Of a DNA stretch of 12,917 nucleotides, positions 7,091 through 12,917 are shown in pieces. Origin of the DNA: an uncultured Oscillospiraceae bacterium (GTDB taxonomy: Bacteria; Bacillota; Clostridia; Oscillospirales; Oscillospiraceae); contig CAAENU010000020.1 in assembly GCA_900757415.1 (NCBI GenBank), positions 1-12,917 on the forward strand, given 5' to 3'. Within the stretch, counting starts at the first letter, position 1. Each line of letters opens with the position of its first letter. The notes beneath the pieces are model-generated. The model was not told the DNA's origin. It did not search any database and saw nothing but the letters and a program-made list of their open reading frames with translations. A program made the translations under genes and the position numbers.

Positions 7091-7927
7091 ATGGACAACA
7101 ACTGGATCATTGACAACCTTAACTATGCCTTTGGCGTATGGAACGACAAGTTGACGGAGATGTGGTCGCTGCTGACCCAATCACCCCAGGCATTTAAGGG
7201 CGGCACCATCTGGCAGACGATCCAGACCGTCAACGGAGCCATGCAAGGCATCGGCTACGGCCTGCTGGTGCTGTTTCTGGCCATTGGCATCTTCCGCAGC
7301 AGCGCCAGCTTTCGGGACTTCCAACGGCCTGAACACGTCCTGCGGCATTTTATCTACTTCGTCATGGCGAAGCTGGCTGTTACCTACGGCATCGACCTGA
7401 TGGTGGACATTTTCACGGTCTGCGCCGGTATCATCTCCGCCGCTGCCGGCAGCGTGGGCGGTATCGACGGGGCAACGGTGTCACTGCCTGCGGAGATGGC
7501 GACTGCCATCGAGGATGTGGGCTTCCTCGCCAGCATCCCGTTGTGGCTGGTAACGCTGCTGGGCTGTCTGGTCATTACGGTGCTGGCATTTTTGATGATT
7601 CTTACTGTATATGGTCGATTCTTTAAGCTGTACCTGTACGCCGCGCTGTCGCCGGTGGCGCTGGCATCCTTTGCGGGAGAGGGCACGTCCCAAATGGGAC
7701 GTGCCTTTCTGAAAAGCTATATGGGCGTGTGTCTGGAGGGCGCAGTGATCGTGCTGGCCTGCATCGTGTTCTCGGCCTTCGCCGCCAGCGACACGGTAGT
7801 GCTGGGCGGCGGCTCGGTGGTCACGCAGGTGTGGGGCTATCTGGGCGAGGTGATCTTCAATATGCTGGTGTTGGTGGGACTGGTGAAAGGTGCCGACCGC
7901 GTGGTGCGGGAGATGTTTGGAATGTGA
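7091..7927 (+). CDS. VirB6/TrbL-like conjugation channel membrane protein (CD1112 family)
   Basis: This 278-residue polytopic membrane protein is predicted to be an inner channel component of the T4SS. Several hydrophobic segments are visible, including GLLVLFLAIGIF, the region around LAVTYGIDLMVDIFTV, PLWLVTLLGCLVITVLAFLM, AVIVLACIVFSAFA and FNMLVLVGLV. The stretch YLYAALSPVALASFAGEGTS and the following KSYMGVCLEGAVIVL are typical of this family. It starts at ATG 7091, three bases after the preceding stop, with only a weak ribosome binding site (TAAGG), so it is probably translated by coupling. A perfect hairpin sequence lies inside the gene at 7682-7705. It is the last gene before the acetyltransferase insertion; prgI, its usual neighbour, is about 740 bases downstream. 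Confidence 0.9.
   Translation: MDNNWIIDNLNYAFGVWNDKLTEMWSLLTQSPQAFKGGTIWQTIQTVNGAMQGIGYGLLVLFLAIGIFRSSASFRDFQRPEHVLRHFIYFVMAKLAVTYGIDLMVDIFTVCAGIISAAAGSVGGIDGATVSLPAEMATAIEDVGFLASIPLWLVTLLGCLVITVLAFLMILTVYGRFFKLYLYAALSPVALASFAGEGTSQMGRAFLKSYMGVCLEGAVIVLACIVFSAFAASDTVVLGGGSVVTQVWGYLGEVIFNMLVLVGLVKGADRVVREMFGM
7682..7705. repeat. 10-bp perfect inverted repeat inside the virB6-like gene
   Basis: GGCACGTCCC (7682-7691) and GGGACGTGCC (7696-7705) are exact reverse complements around AAAT, and TTT follows. The encoded residues (GEGTSQMGRAF) fit the conserved family sequence, so the palindrome probably arises within normal coding sequence. An effect on transcription or mRNA structure is possible but not supported further. 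Confidence 0.6.
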
Positions 7928-7998
7928 GAAAATATCGCCCTATACTTTCTTGCTAATTTCTGCCTTGGTATTAGCAGGAAAAGCGCCGTATCTTTGGG

Positions 7999-8027
7999 TT
8001 GCAAACGATTCTGCTGAGTAGTACAAT
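7999..8027 (+). promoter_or_regulatory. Sigma-A type promoter for the acetyltransferase gene
   Basis: TTGCAA (7999-8004, 4 of 6 consensus positions) and TACAAT (8022-8027, 5 of 6) are separated by exactly 17 bases. The acetyltransferase start lies about 40 bases downstream, preceded by GAAAGGG. The surrounding stretch 7928-8066 is AT-richer than the conjugation genes and contains no gene. It also holds a short palindrome, TGCTAAT / ATTAGCA (7951-7957 and 7970-7976), with a 12-base loop, which might be an operator or chance. Confidence 0.6.
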
Positions 8028-8066
8028 CAGAAAAAAGCAAATTGATATACGAAAGGGCTTGTCATC

Positions 8067-8591
8067 GTGTTAATCAGATGTGCGGAGGAAAAAGATTTTC
8101 GGGAACTACGGCAGTTTTATGACCGTATGTGTGAGGTTCTGGGAGAAAAGGACTTTCTGCCGGAAGGCGATAAGGGAGGCTTTCCCTCGGACGAAATGGT
8201 CAAAAATGCGATTGCAGAGAAGGATCAGTTTATCGGCATAGAAGATGGCCAAATCGTTGCCGCGTATATCATGAATCATGACTGCGACGAGGCTTACCAC
8301 ACAGTTCGATGGCTGACAGATGCGGAAGACAAAGAGATGGTCGTTCTCCATGCTCTGCGAGTGCTTCCCGAATATGGCGGTCGCGGGTATTCCAAGCAAT
8401 TGGTGCAGCACGCAATCGATACCGCAAGAGAAAGAGGGCTGAAATCCATTCGCCTTGACTGCATAGAGGGAAATGATATTCCACAGAAAATGTATATGTC
8501 GTTTGGATTTGCCTATGTAGATACTGTCGAAATCACATATGTGGACATCGGAATACCGAGGAAATTCCTTTTATATGAGTTTGCACTCTGA
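8067..8591 (+). CDS. GNAT-family N-acetyltransferase, inserted between T4SS genes
   Basis: This 174-residue protein has the GNAT fold signature. The acetyl-CoA-binding motif is ALRVLPEYGGRGYSKQLV (GGRGYS forms the phosphate loop), and the later EGNDIPQKMYMSFGFAYVDT matches the motif B tyrosine/glycine region. The substrate cannot be read from the sequence; small molecules, antibiotics, amino acids and protein N-termini are all possible. The start is GTG at 8067, chosen because GAAAGGG (8051-8057) is properly spaced and homology-like sequence begins at once (LIRCAEEKDF). It has its own promoter (7999-8027) and terminator (8620-8652). Sampled lines of the gene are roughly 37-48% GC, whereas a sampled line of virB4 is about 72%. 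This suggests separate origin as a cargo gene. It is not a known T4SS component. Confidence 0.88.
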   Translation: MLIRCAEEKDFRELRQFYDRMCEVLGEKDFLPEGDKGGFPSDEMVKNAIAEKDQFIGIEDGQIVAAYIMNHDCDEAYHTVRWLTDAEDKEMVVLHALRVLPEYGGRGYSKQLVQHAIDTARERGLKSIRLDCIEGNDIPQKMYMSFGFAYVDTVEITYVDIGIPRKFLLYEFAL

Positions 8592-8619
8592 CAACATCTT
8601 ACTCATTAAGGTAACAACG

Positions 8620-8652
8620 AAGAAAAGCACCGGTTTCCGGTGCTTTTCTTTT
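8620..8652 (+). terminator. Strong intrinsic terminator after the acetyltransferase
   Basis: AAGAAAAGCACCGG (8620-8633) pairs without mismatch to CCGGTGCTTTTCTT (8637-8650) across a TTT loop, and more T residues follow to 8652. The 14-bp stem with its T-rich 3' side fits a Rho-independent terminator. Its A-rich 5' arm could also make it work in the opposite direction. It ends only about 20 bases before the prgI start, leaving no room for a promoter for prgI, virB4 and the hydrolase gene. Confidence 0.85.
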
Positions 8653-8671
8653 GCCCAAAAGGAGAAAACAC

Positions 8672-9007
8672 ATGGAAATCAAAATCAACAAAGAAATACG
8701 CAGCTACAAGGAGACTGTCTACTTCGGCCTGACAGCGCGGCAGCTTATTTGTTCGCTGCTGGCCGTGGGTGCGGCGGTGGGGCTGTACTTCGCCCTGCGG
8801 GGCGTATTAGACCGCGAGACGCTGGGCTGGCTGTGCATCGTAGGCGCTGCGCCTATGGCGGCGGCAGGCTTCTTCCACTACAACGGCCTGACGTTGGAGC
8901 AATTCCTGTGGGCGTGGTGCAAGACCAACTTTCTGCTGGCCGGTCGGCGTCTGTGGCACAGCGAAAACTACCTATATGACCTTTGGGAGAAGGAGGACAA
9001 GAAGTGA
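8672..9007 (+). CDS. prgI: PrgI-family T4SS membrane protein
   Basis: This 111-residue protein begins MEIKINKEIRSYKETVYFGLTARQL, a typical PrgI-family opening. Two hydrophobic segments follow (about 25-45 and 50-68), then a short soluble tail. PrgI proteins are small inner-membrane partners of the VirB4 ATPase (VirB3-like position) in Gram-positive conjugation systems. ATG at 8672 has AAAGGAG (8658-8664) seven bases upstream. A longer reading from a TTG at 8651 would start within the terminator and is rejected. Its stop overlaps the virB4 GTG start by 4 bases, which suggests translational coupling. Confidence 0.92.
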   Translation: MEIKINKEIRSYKETVYFGLTARQLICSLLAVGAAVGLYFALRGVLDRETLGWLCIVGAAPMAAAGFFHYNGLTLEQFLWAWCKTNFLLAGRRLWHSENYLYDLWEKEDKK

Positions 9008-11361
9008 GAAAACTATTCAAGGGCCGCAGCACGGAACGGGACGCTTTCCGCATTCCCCGCAGCGTGCAGCAGTCCATCCCCATCAAGCGCATCTATAAAG
9101 ACGGTATCTTTCGTGTAAGCGGCAGGTTTTCCAAGACCTGGCGCTTTTTTGACATCAATTATGCCGTGGCCTCGCCGGAAAAGCAAATGGAGTTGTTTTT
9201 GGGCTACTGCGGCGTCCTCAACAGCCTGCCCATCGATGCGGGCATAAAGCTGACGCTGGTGAACCGCCAGCTCAACCGGCAGGAGTTCAGCCGAAACCTC
9301 CTGATGGCCTACCGGCAGGATGGCCGCGACTATATGCGCCGCGAGTACAACGGCATTCTGCTGGATAAGGCCAGCGGCAGCAACAATCTGGTACAGGAGA
9401 AGTACATCACCGTATCCGTTGCCAAGCACAGTATCGAGGAGGCTCGCACCTTCTTCGCCCGCGTGGGAACTGACCTGACCGCTGGCCTCGGTCGCATGGA
9501 TTCCGGCATACGGGAAATCACCCTCAATGAGCGTCTGCGCCTGTTCCACGATTTCTTCCGCGTGGGACAGGAAACCGCCTTTGCCTTCGACCTGCAAACC
9601 GCCCAGCGGCGCGGCCACGACTTCCGCGACGCCATCGCGCCGGAGACGCTGCAATTCTTCCACGACCACTACGCCGTGGACGAGCGCGTGGGCCGCACTT
9701 TGTTCCTGCGGGAGTACGCCAGCTTCATCAAGGACACCATGATCACCGAGCTGATGGATTATCCCCGAAACATGATGCTGTCCATCGACATTGTGCCGGT
9801 GGCCACCGACGAGGCTGTATCGGAGATGCACCGGCGCATCATGGCGGTGGAGAGCGATATCACCCGCTGGCAGCAGCGGCAGAACCACCACAACAATTTC
9901 TCTGCCAACATCCCCTATGATCTGGAGCAGATGCGGAAGGAAACACGGGAGTTTCTGGACGACCTTACCGCCCGCGACCAACGGATGATGTACGCGCTGG
10001 TGACGTTGACCCATCTTGCCGACAACGAGGAGCAGTTGGAGCAGGACACGGAGGCTCTGTCCGCCATTGGCCGTTCCCACGGCTGTCAGTTCGCCACTAT
10101 GAAGCACCAGCAGGAGGACGCGCTGAACACGGTGCTGCCCTACGGCCTGCGGCGTATCGATGCTATGCGGACGCTGACCACGGAGAGCACCGCTGTGCTG
10201 CTGCCCTTTAAGACGCAGGAGATCATGGACACGGGCGGCCTGTACTACGGCGTCAATGCCGTGTCCCGCAACCTTATCATCTGCAACCGCGACGCGATGC
10301 TCAACGGTCACGGTCTGTATACGGGCGTGTCCGGCAGTGGCAAGTCCATGATGGCCAAGCAGGAGATCGGCTTCGTGGGGCTGAATACCGACCACGATAT
10401 TATTGTGGTAGACCCTGAGCGGGAGTATGGCCCGCTGATCCGCGCCTTGGGCGGCGAGGTGATTACCATCTCCGCCTCCAACGGCAGCTATGTCAATGCA
10501 CTGGACATCTCCAAGGAGTACGGCGACGGGCGCAATCCGCTGGTGCTGAAAAGCGAATTCATCATGTCTCTGTGTGAACAGCTCATGGGTGCGGGCGAGA
10601 TCGGCGCAAAGGAGAAGTCCATCATCGACCGCTGCACCGCCAACATCTACCGCAAGTACATCCGCAAATACGAGGGCGACCCGCCCACGCTGAAAGACCT
10701 CTATGACGACCTCATGCGGCAGAAGGAGCCGGTTGCCCATGAGATCGCGCTGGCACTGGAGCTGTTCACTACCGGCAGCTTGAACGTGTTCGCCCATCAG
10801 ACCAATATCGACACCCGCAACCGTATCATCTGCTACGACATTCAGGACTTGGGTGAAAACCTCAAGCCCATCGGCCTGCTGGTGATGCTGGACAGCATCC
10901 TCAACCGCGTCATTCGCAACCGACAGCAGGGGCGGTACACCCACGTCTATATTGATGAGATCTATCTGTTCTTCGCCAGCCCCGGTGTGGGCGGCAAGAG
11001 CGCCATCAATAACTATTCCAGCGAATTTCTTTACAAATGCTGGAAGCGATTCCGCAAATACTACGCCACCCTCACCGGCATTACGCAGAACGTGGAGGAG
11101 TGCCTGCTATCCGACACGGCGCGGCTGATGTTCGCCAACAGCGAGTTCTTGGTACTGCTGAACCAAGCGCCTACCGACCGTGCTGAGCTGGCCAAGCTGC
11201 TGGATGCCAGCGACGCGCAGATGGATTACGTCAGTGACGCACCGGCAGGACACGGATTGATCAAGGTGGGCTCTTGCCTTGTGCCGTTCATCAATGAGCT
11301 GCCCCGCGATACGGAGCTGTACCGCCTGATGACCACCAAGCCGGGGGAGCAAAATGCGTGA
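9004..11361 (+). CDS. virB4: VirB4-like conjugation ATPase (CD1110 family)
   Basis: This 785-residue cytoplasmic or membrane-associated ATPase powers T4SS assembly and substrate transfer. Walker A is GVSGSGKS at 441-448, followed by the DIIVVDPEREYGPL strand. Walker B is HVYIDEIYLFF with Asp651 and Glu652, and then the GITQNVEECLLSD segment found in VirB4/TraC ATPases. The N-terminal half (about 1-400) is the VirB4 N-domain without nucleotide motifs. The length is usual for the family. The start is GTG at 9004, not the upstream TTG at 8983, because AGGAGGA (8991-8997) precedes it at the right distance and it forms a GTGA overlap with the prgI stop. The gene is high in GC. Confidence 0.95.
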   Translation: MRKLFKGRSTERDAFRIPRSVQQSIPIKRIYKDGIFRVSGRFSKTWRFFDINYAVASPEKQMELFLGYCGVLNSLPIDAGIKLTLVNRQLNRQEFSRNLLMAYRQDGRDYMRREYNGILLDKASGSNNLVQEKYITVSVAKHSIEEARTFFARVGTDLTAGLGRMDSGIREITLNERLRLFHDFFRVGQETAFAFDLQTAQRRGHDFRDAIAPETLQFFHDHYAVDERVGRTLFLREYASFIKDTMITELMDYPRNMMLSIDIVPVATDEAVSEMHRRIMAVESDITRWQQRQNHHNNFSANIPYDLEQMRKETREFLDDLTARDQRMMYALVTLTHLADNEEQLEQDTEALSAIGRSHGCQFATMKHQQEDALNTVLPYGLRRIDAMRTLTTESTAVLLPFKTQEIMDTGGLYYGVNAVSRNLIICNRDAMLNGHGLYTGVSGSGKSMMAKQEIGFVGLNTDHDIIVVDPEREYGPLIRALGGEVITISASNGSYVNALDISKEYGDGRNPLVLKSEFIMSLCEQLMGAGEIGAKEKSIIDRCTANIYRKYIRKYEGDPPTLKDLYDDLMRQKEPVAHEIALALELFTTGSLNVFAHQTNIDTRNRIICYDIQDLGENLKPIGLLVMLDSILNRVIRNRQQGRYTHVYIDEIYLFFASPGVGGKSAINNYSSEFLYKCWKRFRKYYATLTGITQNVEECLLSDTARLMFANSEFLVLLNQAPTDRAELAKLLDASDAQMDYVSDAPAGHGLIKVGSCLVPFINELPRDTELYRLMTTKPGEQNA

Positions 11362-12538
11362 CATCAAGACCCGTGCCGCCATGGAGCAGCCGAAAACGCG
11401 GCAGCAAAACGCCATACCCCGCACGGCGGTGCGTATCTTGCAGCGGCACTACGCCCAGCAGAAGCAGGAACGGCAGACGCAGCACCAGCGCCAGCCGGTG
11501 GAGTACGCCACGGAGCAGGTGCAGCAAGGGACGGCGGAGGTCACCCGTCTGACCTTCCGCGCCACGCAGCAGCTTCAGCGGAAGTACGCCCTGCACAAAT
11601 ACCGCGCTCAGAAGGTGCGGCAGCGGCAGGAGACAACGGCGGCGCAGGTGCGCCAACGGGATATGTGGCACTCAACAGAGAGAACTACCACAGCCCAGCA
11701 CACTGCCACAGTGCCGCGCCAACCGACGCAAAAACCGCCTGCGACTGCTATGACCGCCGCCCAGCAGCGGGCGAAGCAGCAAACCCAACGCGCCGCCCAG
11801 CGGCAGATGCTCCAGCAGGCGAAAGCCGCCGCCCGCAAAGCAGGACAGCGGTTGGAACAGATGGCACAGGCGGCAGGCAAGGCCATCCGCACCGGTATCA
11901 AGGCGATAGCTGCAGCGGGCGGTGGTGTGGTGTTGTTCCTGCTGCTGGCCTTGCCGGTGGTGGCGGTAGCGGCGGCGCTGTCCCCGGCTGGTGTTCTTGC
12001 GGACAGCCACACCATGGAGCCCACCGGCGAAGCCATGGAGGTGTGGGAACGCCTGCCGGATGACCTCTCCATGGAACGGCGCATGGTAGTGACTTATGCG
12101 CTGGCGCTGGTGGACAAGGTGGACTACTTTTGGGGCGGCAAATCGCTGGTGGTGGGCTGGGACGACCGTTGGGGCGAGCTGACGGAGGTTACAGCCAAGG
12201 GCAGCGACAGCACCGGCACGGAGCAGCCCTACGGTCTTGACTGTTCCGGCTTCGTGGATTGGGCGTTTTACAACGCCAGCGGCGGCGAGTATGTGATCGG
12301 GCAGGGCGGCGGGGCTATGGAGCAACACGCCAACTGCGTGGACATAGAGTGGGACGAAGTACAGCCGGGGGACTTGCTGTTCTATCCGGAGGATGAACAC
12401 GTCGGCATCGCCGCAGGCCGCGACTGGCTGGGCCGCCTGCTGGTGGTGCATTGCGCCTCCGGCACAGGCGGCGTGGCGATCTCCCACCGAACCGGTTTTG
12501 AGATAGCCGCACGACCCATGTGGTATGGGGATGAGTAG
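11354..12538 (+). CDS. NlpC/P60 peptidoglycan hydrolase of the conjugation system (CD1108-like)
   Basis: This 394-residue protein probably opens the cell wall for the conjugation channel (VirB1-like role). Residues 1-185 are an unusual Gln/Arg/Ala-rich, probably helical cytoplasmic region. A single membrane segment lies at about 188-211 (GGVVLFLLLALPVVAVAAAL). The outside part ends in an NlpC/P60 domain with catalytic Cys297 (GLDCSGFVDW) and His349 (EDEHVGIAAG); a third residue may be His366 (VVHCASG). Such enzymes cut stem peptides. No separate lysozyme or transglycosylase domain is visible. ATG at 11354 has GGGGGAG just upstream and overlaps the virB4 end by 8 bases. A strong terminator begins at its stop codon. 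Confidence 0.9.
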   Translation: MRDIKTRAAMEQPKTRQQNAIPRTAVRILQRHYAQQKQERQTQHQRQPVEYATEQVQQGTAEVTRLTFRATQQLQRKYALHKYRAQKVRQRQETTAAQVRQRDMWHSTERTTTAQHTATVPRQPTQKPPATAMTAAQQRAKQQTQRAAQRQMLQQAKAAARKAGQRLEQMAQAAGKAIRTGIKAIAAAGGGVVLFLLLALPVVAVAAALSPAGVLADSHTMEPTGEAMEVWERLPDDLSMERRMVVTYALALVDKVDYFWGGKSLVVGWDDRWGELTEVTAKGSDSTGTEQPYGLDCSGFVDWAFYNASGGEYVIGQGGGAMEQHANCVDIEWDEVQPGDLLFYPEDEHVGIAAGRDWLGRLLVVHCASGTGGVAISHRTGFEIAARPMWYGDE

Positions 12539-12573
12539 AGGGCAGAGGAATTTCCTCTGCCCTCGCTTTTTTT
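12538..12573 (+). terminator. Strong intrinsic terminator ending the conjugation operon
   Basis: GAGGGCAGAGG (12538-12548) pairs perfectly with CCTCTGCCCTC (12554-12564) around AATTT. A GC and a run of seven T residues (12567-12573) follow. The stem starts at the last base of the hydrolase stop codon. It is a classical Rho-independent terminator and marks the end of the plus-strand unit. Confidence 0.93.
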
Positions 12574-12581
12574 ATGCTTGC

Positions 12582-12712
12582 TTATCTTGCATCCATCGCG
12601 CTGCGCATCATGGAAACCATCATATTCAGCTGCTTCGGCGTCGCAGACTGCGCCAGTTCCAGCATGGCGTCTATGTCATGGTTTTCCTGCTTATGAAAAC
12701 CGGCAGACTGAC
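12582..12712 (-). pseudogene. Possible C-terminal remnant of an unidentified minus-strand gene
   Basis: Read on the minus strand, the sequence gives HKQENHDIDAMLELAQSA followed by TPKQLNMMVSMMRSAMDAR and a stop (12582-12584). This is a plausible amphipathic helical protein end, like the tail of a small regulator. Upstream in the same frame (above about 12712) the reading becomes unprotein-like, no start with a ribosome binding site is seen, and the palindrome at 12736-12771 intervenes. It could be a truncated gene or a chance open frame. The family is not recognised. Confidence 0.3.
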
Positions 12713-12735
12713 ACAGGATGTTAGAGCGAGAGTTA

Positions 12736-12771
12736 ATATGTAAAGGGTGGTTTCTGCCACCTAATACATAT
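12736..12771. repeat. Imperfect palindrome upstream of tnpV
   Basis: ATATGTA (12736-12742) pairs with TACATAT (12765-12771). After two mismatches, GGTGG (12746-12750) pairs with CCACC (12757-12761) across TTTCTG. There is no T tract, so it is not a terminator. It lies about 100 bases before the tnpV start, in a gene-free stretch, and may be a regulator or recombination-protein binding site, a structured leader, or a small insertion scar. No function is shown. Confidence 0.5.
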
Positions 12772-12872
12772 GACTGCGGCTCATTTGTGGTGAATGGAAC
12801 AGCAGTTGTAGGAAAGGAACCAAAAAAAGCCTTATAACCGCTGCAAATCAACACAAAAAGGAGCTGAACTTT

Positions 12873-12917
12873 ATGAAATCTCTATTTGAGGAAATGGGCG
12901 GCACTTACCGTCAGGAG
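12873..12917 (+). CDS. tnpV: TnpV family transposon protein (N-terminal part, cut by window end)
   Basis: Fifteen codons are visible: MKSLFEEMGGTYRQE. This opening (MKSLFE-x-MGGTY) is characteristic of TnpV proteins, small accessory proteins first named in Tn4451/Tn4453 and common in clostridial ICEs. ATG at 12873 is preceded by AAAAGGAG (12856-12863) at good spacing. It follows the terminator of the conjugation genes and must be transcribed separately; no convincing promoter could be picked out. The identification rests on a short stretch. Confidence 0.7.
   Translation, partial: MKSLFEEMGGTYRQE

Noticed and set aside
7928..8066. Target-site duplications flanking the acetyltransferase cassette
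   Set aside because: Only short A-rich similarities were found on the two sides, and no convincing direct repeat or terminal inverted repeat, so the insertion mechanism is left open.
9013..10944. A 643-codon open frame on the minus strand opposite virB4
   Set aside because: The His/Gly/Val-rich translation has no family features and is the antisense shadow of the virB4 ATPase, whose Walker motifs are intact.
1..12917. CRISPR array, tRNA or rRNA genes, insertion-sequence transposase
   Set aside because: No regularly spaced repeats, cloverleaf-like sequence, ribosomal RNA signature or transposase motif was seen; the only transposon-related gene is the start of tnpV.

Overview
The window is part of an integrative conjugative element (ICE) of the Tn1549 / Clostridioides difficile CTn4 type. 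It is carried by a fairly GC-rich Gram-positive anaerobe, most likely a gut member of the Clostridia (Oscillospiraceae-like). The basis is the run of Firmicutes conjugation families (VirD4 CD1115-type, Maff2, VirB6/TrbL CD1112-type, PrgI, VirB4 CD1110-type, CD1108-type NlpC/P60, TnpV), LPxTG-anchored surface proteins and strong AGGAGG-type ribosome binding sites. The exact species cannot be read from the sequence. All confident genes lie on the plus strand.

Region 1 (1-101) holds the last codons of an upstream gene and a hairpin resembling a terminator. Region 2 (102-5047) is a sortase-assembled pilus module: a thioester/Cna_B adhesin ending in LPFTG, a SpaA-type backbone pilin ending in LPKTG, and two class C-like sortases. 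Region 3 (5044-7927) is the first half of the type IV secretion system (T4SS): coupling ATPase VirD4, the small membrane protein Maff2, and VirB6/TrbL. Region 4 (7928-8651) is an AT-richer GNAT acetyltransferase gene with its own promoter and terminator, interrupting the conjugation genes. Region 5 (8672-12538) is the second half of the T4SS: PrgI, the VirB4 ATPase and an NlpC/P60 peptidoglycan hydrolase, closed by a strong terminator. Region 6 (12574-12917) holds a possible minus-strand gene remnant, an imperfect palindrome and the start of tnpV.

The pilus and conjugation genes appear to be one transcriptional and translational unit. From 102 to 7927 each gene overlaps the next by 4 to 20 bases, or in one case is 3 bases away. 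The second sortase and virD4 share an ATGA stop/start. The simplest reading is that a covalently assembled adhesive pilus is made together with the secretion channel. VirD4 would deliver the relaxase-bound DNA, VirB4 would power the channel, VirB6, PrgI and Maff2 would form its membrane part, and the NlpC/P60 enzyme would open the cell wall. The pilus might provide donor-recipient or host-surface attachment. That link is inference from gene order, and it is the most interesting feature of the window.
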